Positions 8,089-17,151 of a stretch of 64,000 bases of DNA are shown here, in pieces. The notes beneath the pieces are model-generated. The model saw nothing but the letters and a program-made list of their open reading frames with translations, was not told the origin of the DNA and ran no database searches. The first letter of the stretch is position 1. Each line of letters opens with the position of its first letter. The position numbers and the translations under genes were made by a program. Origin of the DNA: Geobacillus zalihae NBRC 101842. Its GTDB lineage: Bacteria; Bacillota; Bacilli; Bacillales; Anoxybacillaceae. The stretch spans positions 1 to 64,000 of the forward strand of contig NZ_BCPV01000016.1 of the NCBI RefSeq assembly GCF_001544135.1. Direction: 5' to 3'.

Positions 8089-9762
8089 TTACGGAATCAT
8101 CCACGACAATACCGTCGATTGCAAGTAAACAAGAATGCCAATCAAGATGATTAAGAACACGCTATGTTTGACCGTGAAGCGGAACAAGTCGGATTCTTTG
8201 CCGGTCAAACCGACGGCCGCACAGGCGACCGCGATCGATTGCGGCGAAATCATTTTCCCGACAACGCCGCCTGATGAGTTGGCCGCCAACGCCAGCACCG
8301 GATCCATGCCGATCGATGCCGCCGTCACTTTTTGCAGGTTGCCGAACAACAAGTTCGACGACGTGTCGGAACCGGTGATAAACACGCCGAGCCAGCCTAA
8401 AATCGGCGAGAAGAACGGGAACAACGGGCCTGTTTTGGCCAACGCCATCCCAAGCGTCGTGCTCATGCCTGACGAGTTGGCAATGTAGGCAAAGCCGACG
8501 ACCGAAGCGATCGTCACAATCGGATATTTCAATTCGTTAAGCGTTTCCACAAACGTGCGGCCCCACTCTTTCCACGAGATGCCGATGATGAACTTGGTGA
8601 CGACCGCCGCCAGCAAAATCGCCGTCCCAGCCGCGCCGAGCAGCTCAAGCTTATACACCGCAGCGATCGGTTGGCCGCTTGGGTTCAAAATTTGGTTGTT
8701 GAGCCCCGGCACCGGCGGCATAAACGTCAAGTGGACGCCGATAGCGTTGACCAACTTCAACAAGCCGTTTGTCCCTTCATAATGGCCGGTGAGCGCCGCT
8801 TTCACTTGCGGGATGCCCCAAAGCGAGATCAAGGCCGTCAGCACAAGAAACGGCGACCAAGCGCGGAATACTTCCCCGCCGCGATGCGAAATGCGAGCCA
8901 TTTGACCAGCGGCCGCCACTTCCGACTCCGTTGCAAAGCGGAATGTGCTTTTCGGCTTCCAATATTTCAAAAAGACAGCCAACGCGACGATCGAAACGAG
9001 CGAGGACAAAATGTCCGGCAGCTCCGGTCCTAAAAAGTTCGAGGTGAAATATTGCGTCAGCGCAAACGAAACGCCGGAGACGATAATGGCCGGCAACACT
9101 TCGACTGTCTTTTTCCATCCTGCCATAATCAAGACAAGATAGAACGGAATGAACACCGATAAAAACGGCAGCTGCCGCCCGACCATTTTCGAAATTTCCA
9201 TCGCCGGCACACCGGTCGGCCCTTCCATCGAGATGATCGGAATCCCGACCGCCCCGAACGCCACCGGCGCTGTGTTGGCGATCAAACAGATGCCTGCGGC
9301 GTACAGCGGGTTAAACCCCAACCCGGCCAGAAGCGCCGCTGAAATCGCCACCGGCGCGCCAAACCCGGCCGCCCCTTCCAAAAACGCTCCGAACGAAAAG
9401 GCAATGAGCAGCGCCTGCAGCCGCCGGTCTTCGGTGAGCGAGACAACCGAATTGCGGATAATGTCAAAATGGCCGGTCTTCACCGTCAGCTTATATAAAA
9501 AGACGGACGTAATGATGATCCAGCCGATCGGGAGCAGCCCGTACACCGCCCCTTGCGTCACCGACATGACCGCTTTGCCGGCCGGCATCCTGTAAGCGAT
9601 TACAGCCAACACCAAAGCAAGCAGCAACGTCGTCAGCCCGGCGACATGCCCTTTCATCCGCTTGACAGCCAGCGCCCAAAAGAAATACAAAATCGGAATG
9701 AGTGCAACAATGGCCGATAACCAAAGCTGGTCGGCGATTGGCGTGAAGTCCTGCTTCCACAT
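8089..9762 (-). CDS. lldP: L-lactate permease (LctP/LldP family)
   Basis: A 557-residue polytopic membrane protein of the lactate permease family (about 12-14 helices), importing lactate and related 2-hydroxy acids such as glycolate by proton symport. Family motifs seen include the glycine-rich GAFLEGAAGFGAPVAISAAL stretch and FITGSDTSSNLLFGNLQ in the C-terminal half, both typical of LctP. Length matches the family. It is the first gene of lldP-glcD-glcF, transcribed from a sigma-A-type promoter at 9882-9910 with a LutR-type operator between promoter and gene. Orthologues next to lut genes in Bacillus are called LutP. Confidence 0.93.
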   Translation of the reverse strand: MWKQDFTPIADQLWLSAIVALIPILYFFWALAVKRMKGHVAGLTTLLLALVLAVIAYRMPAGKAVMSVTQGAVYGLLPIGWIIITSVFLYKLTVKTGHFDIIRNSVVSLTEDRRLQALLIAFSFGAFLEGAAGFGAPVAISAALLAGLGFNPLYAAGICLIANTAPVAFGAVGIPIISMEGPTGVPAMEISKMVGRQLPFLSVFIPFYLVLIMAGWKKTVEVLPAIIVSGVSFALTQYFTSNFLGPELPDILSSLVSIVALAVFLKYWKPKSTFRFATESEVAAAGQMARISHRGGEVFRAWSPFLVLTALISLWGIPQVKAALTGHYEGTNGLLKLVNAIGVHLTFMPPVPGLNNQILNPSGQPIAAVYKLELLGAAGTAILLAAVVTKFIIGISWKEWGRTFVETLNELKYPIVTIASVVGFAYIANSSGMSTTLGMALAKTGPLFPFFSPILGWLGVFITGSDTSSNLLFGNLQKVTAASIGMDPVLALAANSSGGVVGKMISPQSIAVACAAVGLTGKESDLFRFTVKHSVFLIILIGILVYLQSTVLSWMIP

Positions 9763-9840
9763 GCGGTTTTCTCCTCCCCTTTGCGCCTGACTTCGCGGCG
9801 TTTGCGAGATCGTCCGCCCATCCTTTTCATTCTAGTCTTC

Positions 9841-9856
9841 TAGTCATCAGATGACC
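9841..9856. promoter_or_regulatory. LutR-type operator in front of lldP
   Basis: TAGTCATCAGATGACC, an inverted repeat (GTCATC-A-GATGAC), lies downstream of the lldP -10. The identical 16 bases occur at 10856-10871 before lutA. FadR-subfamily GntR repressors bind such sites; LutR, encoded between them, is the obvious ligand-responsive repressor. Confidence 0.8.
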
Positions 9857-9881
9857 GGATAAGAAACGCCGTCTGTCTCAC

Positions 9882-9910
9882 ATTATAAAAGTACTCAACA
9901 AAAAAGACAA
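9882..9910 (-). promoter_or_regulatory. lldP promoter
   Basis: Minus strand -35 TTGTCT (9905-9910), 17-bp spacer, -10 TATAAT (9882-9887). The operator at 9841-9856 lies where a bound repressor would block elongation. Confidence 0.75.
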
Positions 9911-9976
9911 TAGTATTTTTTCATTTTTCTAACTTTTTCTCTTATCCCCTTCTCCTTTCCGTCCGCAAAAAAGCGC

Positions 9977-10006
9977 TTGTCCTTCCCCTTTATGCTGTAT
10001 CATAAT
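9977..10006 (+). promoter_or_regulatory. lutR promoter
   Basis: -35 TTGTCC (9977-9982), 18-bp spacer, -10 CATAAT (10001-10006), 66 bases before the TTG start of lutR. Confidence 0.55.
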
Positions 10007-10072
10007 AGACAGTGCGGATGCATTGCTTTTGAAAACGGGAAATCCATTCTTCCGAACATTGAGGTGGAACCA

Positions 10073-10798
10073 TTGGCATTTAAACGAATCAAAACGAAAA
10101 AAATCTATGAAGAAGTGGCCGAAGCGATTTTTGATATGATCAAAAACGGCGAGCTGAAACCCGGTGACAAACTTGATTCCGTCCAGCAGCTCGCTGAGCA
10201 ATTTCAAGTTGGGCGCGCCGCCATTCGCGAGGCGCTCACTGCCTTGAAAGCAATGGGGTTGATCGAACTGCGGCAAGGAGAGGGGACGTACGTCCGTGAG
10301 TTCGATCCGACGATGATGACGTTTCCGTTATCCATGGCGGTCTTAATGAACAAAGAAGATATTTGGCATTTGCTTGAAGTGCGCAAGCTGCTTGAGGCAG
10401 GAGCCGCCTCGCTCGCCGCCTCCAAACGGACAGAGCGCGACCTTGAGGCGATGGCACAAGCGCTTCGGCAAATGAAAGAAGGCATCGGCAGCGGTGAGCT
10501 TGGGGAGAAGGCCGATTGGGCGTTTCATATGGCCATCGCCGAGGCGTCGCAAAATCCGATGCTCACAAGCATCATGAACAGCGTCTCCGGCATGATCGTT
10601 GAAACGATGCGGGAAACGCGCCGCATTTGGCTGTTTTCGAAACAAACGACGACCGAAAAGCTGCTTGCCGAACACCAAGCGATTTTCGAAGCCATTCGCG
10701 ACCAAAATCCGGACGCCGCCCGGGCGCGCATGCTTGAACATTTGACCAATGTCGAAAACGTATTGCGCCGCTACATTCGCACTCAGCAGCCAAACTGA
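10073..10798 (+). CDS. lutR: GntR/FadR-family lactate-responsive repressor LutR
   Basis: A 241-residue regulator. The N-terminal winged helix-turn-helix of the GntR family covers about residues 5-75 (VQQLAEQFQVGRAAIREALTA, then RQGEGTYV in the wing), followed by an all-helical FCD ligand-binding domain (about 90-230). The length equals B. subtilis LutR. TTG 10073 is chosen because GAGGTGGA precedes it at the right distance; upstream codons have no SD. It lies between the two operons whose promoters carry the same inverted repeat, so it most likely represses both lldP-glcDF and lutABC and is released by lactate. The ligand and targets are inferred from LutR of B. subtilis. Confidence 0.92.
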   Translation: MAFKRIKTKKIYEEVAEAIFDMIKNGELKPGDKLDSVQQLAEQFQVGRAAIREALTALKAMGLIELRQGEGTYVREFDPTMMTFPLSMAVLMNKEDIWHLLEVRKLLEAGAASLAASKRTERDLEAMAQALRQMKEGIGSGELGEKADWAFHMAIAEASQNPMLTSIMNSVSGMIVETMRETRRIWLFSKQTTTEKLLAEHQAIFEAIRDQNPDAARARMLEHLTNVENVLRRYIRTQQPN

Positions 10799-10842
10799 GT
10801 GCGTTTTTTGCAAAAAAGAGCTACGAATCTGAAAAAATGGTT

Positions 10843-10848
10843 TATAAT
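10843..10848 (+). promoter_or_regulatory. -10 element of the lutABC promoter
   Basis: A perfect TATAAT; the -35 region is poor. The operator starts 8 bases downstream, over the expected transcription start. Confidence 0.6.
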
Positions 10849-10855
10849 AGACATA

Positions 10856-10871
10856 TAGTCATCAGATGACC
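10856..10871. promoter_or_regulatory. LutR-type operator in front of lutA
   Basis: TAGTCATCAGATGACC, identical to 9841-9856. Its position over the transcription start indicates direct repression of lutABC. Confidence 0.82.
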
Positions 10872-10907
10872 TGCTCACCCATCCCCAAAAAACAGGAGGG
10901 AGAAGAA

Positions 10908-11627
10908 GTGAAAGTATCGTTGTTTGTCACTTGCCTCATCGACCTCTTTTACACGAATGCCGGCAAAGCGACCGTCGAACTGCTCGAGCGGCTCGGCTGC
11001 GAGGTTGATTTTCCGGAGGCGCAAACGTGCTGCGGCCAGCCCGCGTATAACAGCGGTTATGTCAAAGAGTCAAAAGAAGCCATGAAACAGATGATGCGCG
11101 CGTTCGCCCACGCTGATTACGTCGTCACCCCATCCGGCTCGTGCGCGGCGATGTTAAAAGAATATCCGCACATTTTCCACGGCGACCCGGAATGGGAAGC
11201 GGAGGCGAAACGGCTCGCAGCGAAAACGTACGAGCTGACGCAATTTCTCGTTGACGTCCTGAAAGTCGAAGATGTCGGCGCCTCGCTTCACGGGCGGGCG
11301 ACGTACCATACGTCTTGCCATATGACCCGCCTTCTTGGCGTGAAAGACGCACCGCTCCGGCTGTTGGAACATGTCAAAGGGCTTGAGCTCGTTCCGCTGC
11401 CGAACGCCCACCAGTGCTGCGGGTTTGGCGGCACATTTTCTGTCAAAATGGGGCCGATTTCCGAACAAATGGTCGATGAAAAGATCGGGCATATCGAAGA
11501 GGTGGAAGCAGACTATTTAATCGGCGCCGACTGCGGCTGTTTAATGAACATCGGCGGCCGCATCGGGCGGCTTGGCAAACCGATTCGCGTCATGCATATC
11601 GCCGAAGTGCTCAATCAACAAAAGTAA
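10908..11627 (+). CDS. lutA: L-lactate utilisation Fe-S protein LutA
   Basis: A 239-residue (Fe-S)-binding protein made of two CCG cysteine-rich domains ([11 protein letters not shown] near residue 39, [11 protein letters not shown] near residue 170), the LldE/LutA architecture. With LutB and LutC it forms the flavin-independent L-lactate dehydrogenase complex that makes pyruvate. The GTG at 10908 follows CAGGAGGGAGAAG. First gene of lutABC, 17 bases before lutB, under an operator for LutR. Confidence 0.95.
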   Translation: MKVSLFVTCLIDLFYTNAGKATVELLERLGCEVDFPEAQTCCGQPAYNSGYVKESKEAMKQMMRAFAHADYVVTPSGSCAAMLKEYPHIFHGDPEWEAEAKRLAAKTYELTQFLVDVLKVEDVGASLHGRATYHTSCHMTRLLGVKDAPLRLLEHVKGLELVPLPNAHQCCGFGGTFSVKMGPISEQMVDEKIGHIEEVEADYLIGADCGCLMNIGGRIGRLGKPIRVMHIAEVLNQQK

Positions 11628-11644
11628 GAGAGGGGGACTCGGAC

Positions 11645-13075
11645 ATGCCGATGAAAATTGAAAACGGTCCGTTTTGGAAGCGGGTCGAGGAAAACTTGCA
11701 AAATGATTTTATGCGCGGGGCGGTCGCCGGCATGCAAGACCGCGGCTATGTGCGGCGGCTTGGCGTCATCGAAGAGCTCGGCCATTGGGAGGAGTGGCGC
11801 TCGCTCGCCGAACAAATCCGAAAGCATACGCTGGAAAACTTGGACTATTATTTAATGCAGCTCAGTGAAAACGTTGCCAAACGAGGCGGCCACGTTTTTT
11901 TCGCCCAGACGGCTGAAGAAGCGAACGACTACATCCGCCGCATCGCCTTGGAAAAACAGGCGAAAAAAATCGTCAAATCAAAATCGATGGTGACCGAAGA
12001 AATCAACTTAAACCCGGTGCTCGAAGCCATCGGCTGCCAAGTGGTCGAAACGGACCTTGGCGAATACATTTTGCAAATCGATGACCATGACCCGCCGTCG
12101 CATATCGTGGGTCCAGCGCTCCATAAAAACAAAGAGCAAATCCGCGACGTCTTCCGCCGCAAGCTCGGCTATACGAAGTCGTCCGATCCGGTTGAACTCG
12201 CCCGCCATGCCCGTGAGATGCTGCGGCGCGACTATTTGACCGCTGACATCGGCATCACCGGGTGCAACTTCGCCATCGCCGAATCGGGCTCGATCACGCT
12301 CGTCACGAACGAAGGCAACGCCGACTTGGTGACCGCATTGCCGAAAACGCAAATTACCGTCATGGGGATGGAGCGGATCGTTCCGACGTTTGAGGAGATG
12401 GAAGTGCTTGTGAGTATGTTGACACGCAGCGCCGTCGGGCAAAAACTGACGAGCTACATCACCGTTCTCACCGGTCCGCGCGACGAAGGAGACGCTGACG
12501 GTCCGGAAGAATTCCATCTCGTCATCGTTGACAACGGACGCTCCTCGATTTTAGGGACGGAATTCCAGCCCATATTGCAATGCATCCGCTGCGCGGCTTG
12601 CGTCAACGTTTGTCCAGTATATCGCCATATCGGCGGCCATTCGTACGGCTCGATTTACTCCGGCCCGATCGGCGCGGTATTGTCGCCGCTGTTGGGCGGC
12701 TACGACGACTACAAGGAGCTTCCGTACGCCTCCTCGCTGTGCGCCGCCTGTACCGAGGCGTGCCCGGTGAAAATCCCGCTTCACGAGCTGCTCATCAAGC
12801 ATCGCCAAATCATCGTCGAGCGGGAAGGAAAAGCGCCGGTCGCAGAAAAACTGGCGATGAAAGCGTTCCGCCTCGGGACAGCCTCATCGTCGCTCTACCG
12901 CTTCGGCACGAAATTCGCACCGAGCGCCTTCGCTCCGTTTGTAGAGGACGGGCGCGTCACAAAAGGACCCGGGCCGCTGAAAGCATGGACGGAAAGCCGC
13001 GAATTTCCGGCGCCGAGCAAAGAACGGTTCCGTGACTGGTTCCAAACACGCCAAAAAGGAGGGAATCCATCATGA
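11645..13075 (+). CDS. lutB: L-lactate utilisation Fe-S protein LutB
   Basis: A 476-residue protein: an N-terminal LutB/LUD domain (about 60-300) and a C-terminal pair of 4Fe-4S motifs ([12 protein letters not shown] near 313; CAACTEACP near 362) followed by the LutB C-terminal region. It is the electron-transfer core of the LutABC complex. Length and domain order match the B. subtilis protein. The stop overlaps the lutC start by four bases (ATGA), so coupling is likely. Confidence 0.95.
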   Translation: MPMKIENGPFWKRVEENLQNDFMRGAVAGMQDRGYVRRLGVIEELGHWEEWRSLAEQIRKHTLENLDYYLMQLSENVAKRGGHVFFAQTAEEANDYIRRIALEKQAKKIVKSKSMVTEEINLNPVLEAIGCQVVETDLGEYILQIDDHDPPSHIVGPALHKNKEQIRDVFRRKLGYTKSSDPVELARHAREMLRRDYLTADIGITGCNFAIAESGSITLVTNEGNADLVTALPKTQITVMGMERIVPTFEEMEVLVSMLTRSAVGQKLTSYITVLTGPRDEGDADGPEEFHLVIVDNGRSSILGTEFQPILQCIRCAACVNVCPVYRHIGGHSYGSIYSGPIGAVLSPLLGGYDDYKELPYASSLCAACTEACPVKIPLHELLIKHRQIIVEREGKAPVAEKLAMKAFRLGTASSSLYRFGTKFAPSAFAPFVEDGRVTKGPGPLKAWTESREFPAPSKERFRDWFQTRQKGGNPS

Positions 13076-13794
13076 CGCGTGGCACCATTCAAAACCGCGA
13101 TGCGTTTTTGCAAACCATCGCCGAGCGCCTTGGAAGAGCCCCGCGCCTGTCCGGCGTCTCCCGGCCGCAATGGGACTGTGCGCCGCAATGGACAGTGTTT
13201 GCCGGCTATAGCCAAGACGACTTGCTGAACGTGCTGCAAAAACAATGCGGATTGATCCATACCGATTATATCGAAACGACAAGCGCCGAACTTGCCGGCG
13301 CGCTGAGGCGGCAAGTGGCCGCCTACGGCGGCGGCCCGGTCATCGTGCCGGATGACCCGCGCTTTGCCGAGTATGGGCTGTCCGCTCTGCTTCAAGACGA
13401 ATGGCCCGCCGAGCAAACCGCCGTCCATACGTGGAATCCGGCGCTCGGCCGCCAAAACATTGACGCCGCCGAGCAGGCGAACGTCGGCATCGCCTTCAGC
13501 GACATCACGCTGGCGGAATCAGGGACAGTCGTTTTGTTTTCGCGCAATGAACAAGGGCGGGCCATTCACTTTTTGCCGAAAACATATATCGCCATCGTCC
13601 CGAAAAGCACGGTCGTGCCGCGCATGACGCAAGCGGCGGCGGCCATTCATGAACAAATTGAAAAAGGCGGCCTCGTCCCGTCGTGCATCAACTTCATCAC
13701 CGGGCCGAGCAACTCGGCTGACATTGAAATGAACTTAGTCGTCGGCGTCCACGGCCCGATGAAAGCGGCGTATATCGTCGTCACCGACCGCTGA
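13072..13794 (+). CDS. lutC: L-lactate utilisation protein LutC
   Basis: A 240-residue LUD-domain protein, third subunit of the lactate oxidation complex. The LUD core is recognisable from ADIALAESGT-type residues ([16 protein letters not shown]) and the C-terminal [20 protein letters not shown] motif. It overlaps lutB by four bases and is followed by a strong terminator, closing the operon. Confidence 0.95.
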   Translation: MTRGTIQNRDAFLQTIAERLGRAPRLSGVSRPQWDCAPQWTVFAGYSQDDLLNVLQKQCGLIHTDYIETTSAELAGALRRQVAAYGGGPVIVPDDPRFAEYGLSALLQDEWPAEQTAVHTWNPALGRQNIDAAEQANVGIAFSDITLAESGTVVLFSRNEQGRAIHFLPKTYIAIVPKSTVVPRMTQAAAAIHEQIEKGGLVPSCINFITGPSNSADIEMNLVVGVHGPMKAAYIVVTDR

Positions 13795-13805
13795 CCAAAA
13801 CGAAA

Positions 13806-13840
13806 CGGTGCCCTTTCTTGATCATGGGGCACCGTTTTTT
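13806..13840 (+). terminator. lutABC terminator
   Basis: Stem CGGTGCCC/GGGCACCG (13806-13813 with 13827-13834) followed by T6. The copied 59-bp repeat starts immediately after the T-run. Confidence 0.88.
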
Positions 13841-13899
13841 CTTCAATATTGCCGGCTGACATCGACCGCATTGGCAAGCGGTTCGCCGGTTTCGATGCA
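13841..13899. repeat. 59-bp direct repeat, copy A (fragment of the dehydrogenase 3' end)
   Basis: These 59 bases are identical to 16193-16251, which is the last part of the D-2-hydroxyacid dehydrogenase gene. Copy A has no gene attached, so it is a detached gene end left beside lutC. Confidence 0.9.
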
Positions 13900-13935
13900 G
13901 CGAAAATGGTTGTTCGCAACGGTTTGACGTCTTGA

Positions 13936-14274
13936 TCAATTCGGATGGAACGGACTGACAGACACTTTCGCGTGATTTTTCACATCCGTAACGACCAGCA
14001 AAATCAGCCTTCCCTTCTTCTCATACACAAAAGCTGACCCCCACCGGTCAACTTGAGTCCATTGACGTTTCTCCAATTCGTCAAGATAATAGTCAGCCAC
14101 TTCCTCCGCCGAAGAAGACGCAACAACAAACTCCACCCGTTCATCCACCGAACGAATGTCACTCGCCTTTGGGTGCAGGGGAATATCGTCATACCCTGGG
14201 ACCGTCTGTTGTTGCTCACAACCTGAAAAGAAAATCATGACAAGGAGCAAAACTAGCGGGATGCCTATACGCAC
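13936..14274 (-). CDS. Small lipoprotein of unknown function
   Basis: A 112-residue protein with a lipoprotein signal: basic start, hydrophobic stretch, and a lipobox-like FFSGC with the lipidated Cys near residue 18. The mature part (about 94 residues) is a small alpha/beta domain, with no family I recognise. It is expected on the outer face of the membrane. It lies inside the islet bounded by the 59-bp repeats, downstream of the amidase-domain gene on the same strand. Confidence 0.75.
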   Translation of the reverse strand: MRIGIPLVLLLVMIFFSGCEQQQTVPGYDDIPLHPKASDIRSVDERVEFVVASSSAEEVADYYLDELEKRQWTQVDRWGSAFVYEKKGRLILLVVTDVKNHAKVSVSPFHPN

Positions 14275-14356
14275 TTCATCCCCTCCCGTAGAATACTAGC
14301 TTTGGAATTAGCCCGTTGACGGCCAAATGGATTGATCATCCATCGCGATTTCCCAT

Positions 14357-15502
14357 TTAGTTCACCCAATAGTAATCTGTCACATGGAGGAACCGGGTCG
14401 TCTTGGCCCCCAAATCCCAATAGCGATGGTACGTATCATTGGTATGATAGTTGACATACGGTTGACCATTCCTGATCTCAACGACAATCGCGCTGTGGTC
14501 CAAGATGCCATCACCGTCAAAATCGTAATATATGCTGTCACCCAATTGCAAATCAGTTGCCCTGGAAACGTATGTGCCGCGATGCTCATCTGTCTCATTG
14601 TTGCGGGAAAGATGATACGCTTGATCGTGGGCCACGGACCAGCTGTAAGTCCATGCGTCATCCCCGGTCCCTGAAGTTCCTTTGGTATTGTACCACCAAA
14701 CATACGGTTCCGCCCAAGCTTGCCGAGCGGAGCCTCCTTCGTAGAACGACTGAGACACGAAATTAGCGCAGTCATTCGAAAAAGATCGGTATTTCGGGTT
14801 ACGCCCATTCCACCATCGATTCGCGTAGTTGACAGCTCCTTGGCGAGAGTAGTAGGTGTAAAAACCTTGAATGACAACATCGCCTCCAGCGATTGAGATA
14901 GGTGGAGTCTCTGAACCCGATGCCCCAACCTTCCGCACGTTTTCCTGTCCTCTTTTCGAATACGTATCTTGGTAGTTCATCCCAACAATCAGCCAATCTC
15001 CATCACGTTTGATCAATGTAGCCGAATAAGGAATGTTAGCCTCTTTGGTGATCACAGATTCATTCGATCCCGGAAACACGGACTCATACTCAACAGAAAC
15101 CAGGGCCCGGACCTTAGCCATTTTACCATTGATCTCAACACTTTCAAAAACAGGGTGAACCTCCACATTTGAATATCGAAATCCAGCACGATAAGCAGGT
15201 TCCAAGTAGTGCCTTCTTACGTAAGCACGCTCACGGCTTTCCTCTTGTTCGGAAACACTCGGATCATAAAACCGTTTCACGTTCACTTGCGGATCAATCA
15301 TCAACTGCCATCGAGCCTCTAAAGCATGGACAACCTTCTGCTTCACAGCAGCAAGATCACTATCATTTGAAGGATTTACCACTAAGTTAGCAGCTCCAGC
15401 CAAGCTGCCTCCTGAAATGAACAGACTCGTTAGTCCTCCTACGAACACAATCAGTGAAATGACCAATCGTTTCAAGTGTAATGGGTGAAACATAACCTTC
15501 AC
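14357..15502 (-). CDS. Secreted putative amidase-domain protein
   Basis: A 381-residue exported protein. An N-terminal signal sequence (hydrophobic about 12-38, ending near GSLAGAAN) is followed by a roughly 160-residue region resembling the sensor half of such proteins, and a C-terminal putative amidase domain (Amidase_6 type, about 215-380). That domain shows AVNYANRWW, NDCANFVSQS (candidate catalytic Cys), DHSAIVV (candidate His) and the NYHTND box. Related Bacillus proteins (YhbB type) are sporulation or cell-wall associated; hydrolysis of peptidoglycan amide bonds is likely but unproven. It lies inside the islet with lower GC than the lut genes. Confidence 0.8.
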   Translation of the reverse strand: MKVMFHPLHLKRLVISLIVFVGGLTSLFISGGSLAGAANLVVNPSNDSDLAAVKQKVVHALEARWQLMIDPQVNVKRFYDPSVSEQEESRERAYVRRHYLEPAYRAGFRYSNVEVHPVFESVEINGKMAKVRALVSVEYESVFPGSNESVITKEANIPYSATLIKRDGDWLIVGMNYQDTYSKRGQENVRKVGASGSETPPISIAGGDVVIQGFYTYYSRQGAVNYANRWWNGRNPKYRSFSNDCANFVSQSFYEGGSARQAWAEPYVWWYNTKGTSGTGDDAWTYSWSVAHDQAYHLSRNNETDEHRGTYVSRATDLQLGDSIYYDFDGDGILDHSAIVVEIRNGQPYVNYHTNDTYHRYWDLGAKTTRFLHVTDYYWVN

Positions 15503-15644
15503 TCTCCCCCTCTACACCATTTTTCATCACCATATCAACACCAAGTCAGTTTATAAAAAAGATATCTCGAAGTCACCCTAATTTATCGATCCCCCTTCCT
15601 TAGTGGTTTAATTTTTAATATAAATCAACACGATCATTTTTTCA

Positions 15645-15703
15645 CCGCCAATTTGTGTCGGAACCCCGCCATTTTTTGGCGGAATACCGACACGAAATGG
15701 CGG
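15645..15703. repeat. Nested palindrome
   Basis: Three nested stems: CCGCCA/TGGCGG (15645-15650 with 15698-15703), GTGTCGG/CCGACAC (15655-15661 with 15687-15693) and CCGCC/GGCGG (15666-15670 with 15678-15682). Neither strand has a following T-run, so it is not a standard terminator. Confidence 0.8.
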
Positions 15704-15723
15704 ACTTCAAAAAGAAAACTCCC

Positions 15724-15993
15724 TCACCTATCAGATGAAGACGTTAACAACATATGAAGTTCTGGAATGAACCCTAATTGTTTTGCTTTTTCCACGGCTT
15801 CTACCCTCGAAGATACATGCAGCTTCGTGAAGATGCGCGATAAGCGTCTTTCTATCGTTCGTTGGCTCGTGTGATGTTTTTTGGCAATGTCTTTATTGCA
15901 TGAACAAATTTGGCAACTTTCGTTAGGTTGTGCCGCTCCAGCCTGAGTGTAATCGTGGGCATGGCTTCGCCCCCTTTTCTTTTGAGATTCCAC
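15724..15993 (-). pseudogene. LuxR-type HTH regulator remnant
   Basis: The last ~55 residues are a clear LuxR/NarL C-terminal helix-turn-helix (KDIAKKHHTSQRTIERRLSR, then KLHVSSRVEAVEKAKQLGFI). Upstream, the reading breaks into another frame (TLRLERHNLTKVAKF), and no receiver or sensor domain exists, so this is a 3' fragment with at least one frameshift. It lies at the inner edge of the islet. Nothing else is recognisable between 15994 and 16154. Confidence 0.7.
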
Positions 15994-16154
15994 ACCGAAA
16001 GAGAAAAATGGTGGCTCGAAGCCATCCTCTTGAGGGATTGCCGAGCAATGCCGGCTTTCATCCCTCGATTGAAACCGTAGGCTTTTAGATGGCTTTTTCT
16101 GTAAATTTCAACAGGATTTCTAACATTCCTTCTTCTTTTCACAATGATGCTATA

Positions 16155-16192
16155 GAAAAAAGGCGTCCCATTGTTTTTGAGACACCTTTTTC
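16155..16192 (-). terminator. Terminator of the dehydrogenase gene
   Basis: Stem AGGCGTC/GACACCT (16161-16167 with 16181-16187, one G-U pair) flanked by A-runs and T-runs on both sides; it ends the leftward gene at 16195. Confidence 0.65.
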
Positions 16193-16251
16193 CTTCAATA
16201 TTGCCGGCTGACATCGACCGCATTGGCAAGCGGTTCGCCGGTTTCGATGCA
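16193..16251. repeat. 59-bp direct repeat, copy B (resident copy)
   Basis: Identical to 13841-13899. This copy is the 3' end of the dehydrogenase gene and so is the original; the islet lies between the copies. Confidence 0.9.
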
Positions 16252-17127
16252 ACGGAGCGTGTCTAAAATGCTTTGGGCGGCGTCTTCGGCTGACGTGAGC
16301 GCCGCGATATGCGGAGTGATGATGACATTCGGATGAACCCAAAGCGGCGAGTGCGGCGGAAGCGGCTCTTCTTCAAACACATCAAGCACCGCGAGGCGGA
16401 CGTTTCGATTTTCGAGCGCGCCGACAAGCGCCGTCTCCTCGACCGTCGCGCCGCGGCCGACATTGATAAAGCCTGCATTGTGCAGGCAGGCAAAAAACGT
16501 CTCGTCAAAGAGATGATGCGTTTCCTTGGTGAGTGGAAGGGCCGCGATCACCCAATCAGCACGGGCAAGCGCTTCCCCCGCCTCTTCATGGCGGTAAACA
16601 ACCGAAAACGGCGGCGTGTCTCGGCCGCTTCGCGAGACGCCGATCGGGGAAACCCCAAATAAACGAAGCGTTTCCGCGATGCGCCGGCCGATTTCGCCTG
16701 TCCCGTAAATGACAACCCGCTGTTCGCCAAGCCGCTTCGGAGCGAACGGCTTCCATTGCCGCTGCTCTTGATGCCATGCATACACGTCATGGCATTGGGC
16801 GTCGCGCAGCAAGTAGCTGAGACAATATTCGGCGATCTGCTCGCCGAACGAGCCGACCGTCCGCGTCAGCAACACGTTCTTCTTCCATTCCCGCTTCCAC
16901 AAAAACGCGTCAACGCCCGCGCCGAGCGAATGCACCCAGCGCAAATTGGCGAGCGAAAACGGCCCGGCCGGACGAAAGCCGACGTACGCATCCGCCCAGG
17001 CGAAATCATTGGCCGTCAATTCTTCTTCCGCCACAAAGCGAAACGCTTTATCGGGCCGCTTGTCCGGAAGAAGGGCGGCAAGCTCGGCATAAAGCCTTCC
17101 TGTCACAAGAATGCGTTGGATGTCCAT
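16195..17127 (-). CDS. D-isomer-specific 2-hydroxyacid dehydrogenase
   Basis: A 310-residue NAD(P)-dependent dehydrogenase of the D-2-hydroxyacid family, interconverting 2-oxo- and D-2-hydroxyacids in the cytoplasm. Seen: the Rossmann motif YGTGEIGRRIA (near residue 137), the NVGRGATVEETAL segment carrying the region after the catalytic Arg, and HIAAL with the catalytic His near 272. Substrate cannot be fixed from sequence; glyoxylate/hydroxypyruvate or 2-oxoacid reductases are possible. It lies 24 bases after the terC gene, on the same strand, and is probably co-transcribed with it. Confidence 0.87.
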   Translation of the reverse strand: MDIQRILVTGRLYAELAALLPDKRPDKAFRFVAEEELTANDFAWADAYVGFRPAGPFSLANLRWVHSLGAGVDAFLWKREWKKNVLLTRTVGSFGEQIAEYCLSYLLRDAQCHDVYAWHQEQRQWKPFAPKRLGEQRVVIYGTGEIGRRIAETLRLFGVSPIGVSRSGRDTPPFSVVYRHEEAGEALARADWVIAALPLTKETHHLFDETFFACLHNAGFINVGRGATVEETALVGALENRNVRLAVLDVFEEEPLPPHSPLWVHPNVIITPHIAALTSAEDAAQSILDTLRCIETGEPLANAVDVSRQY

Positions 17128-17151
17128 GACGTCAAACCACCCCTCAACCGT

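Noticed and set aside
9961-9982. cre-like AAGCGCTT core before lutR
   Set aside because: Only the centre matches; the TG and CA ends of the consensus are missing.
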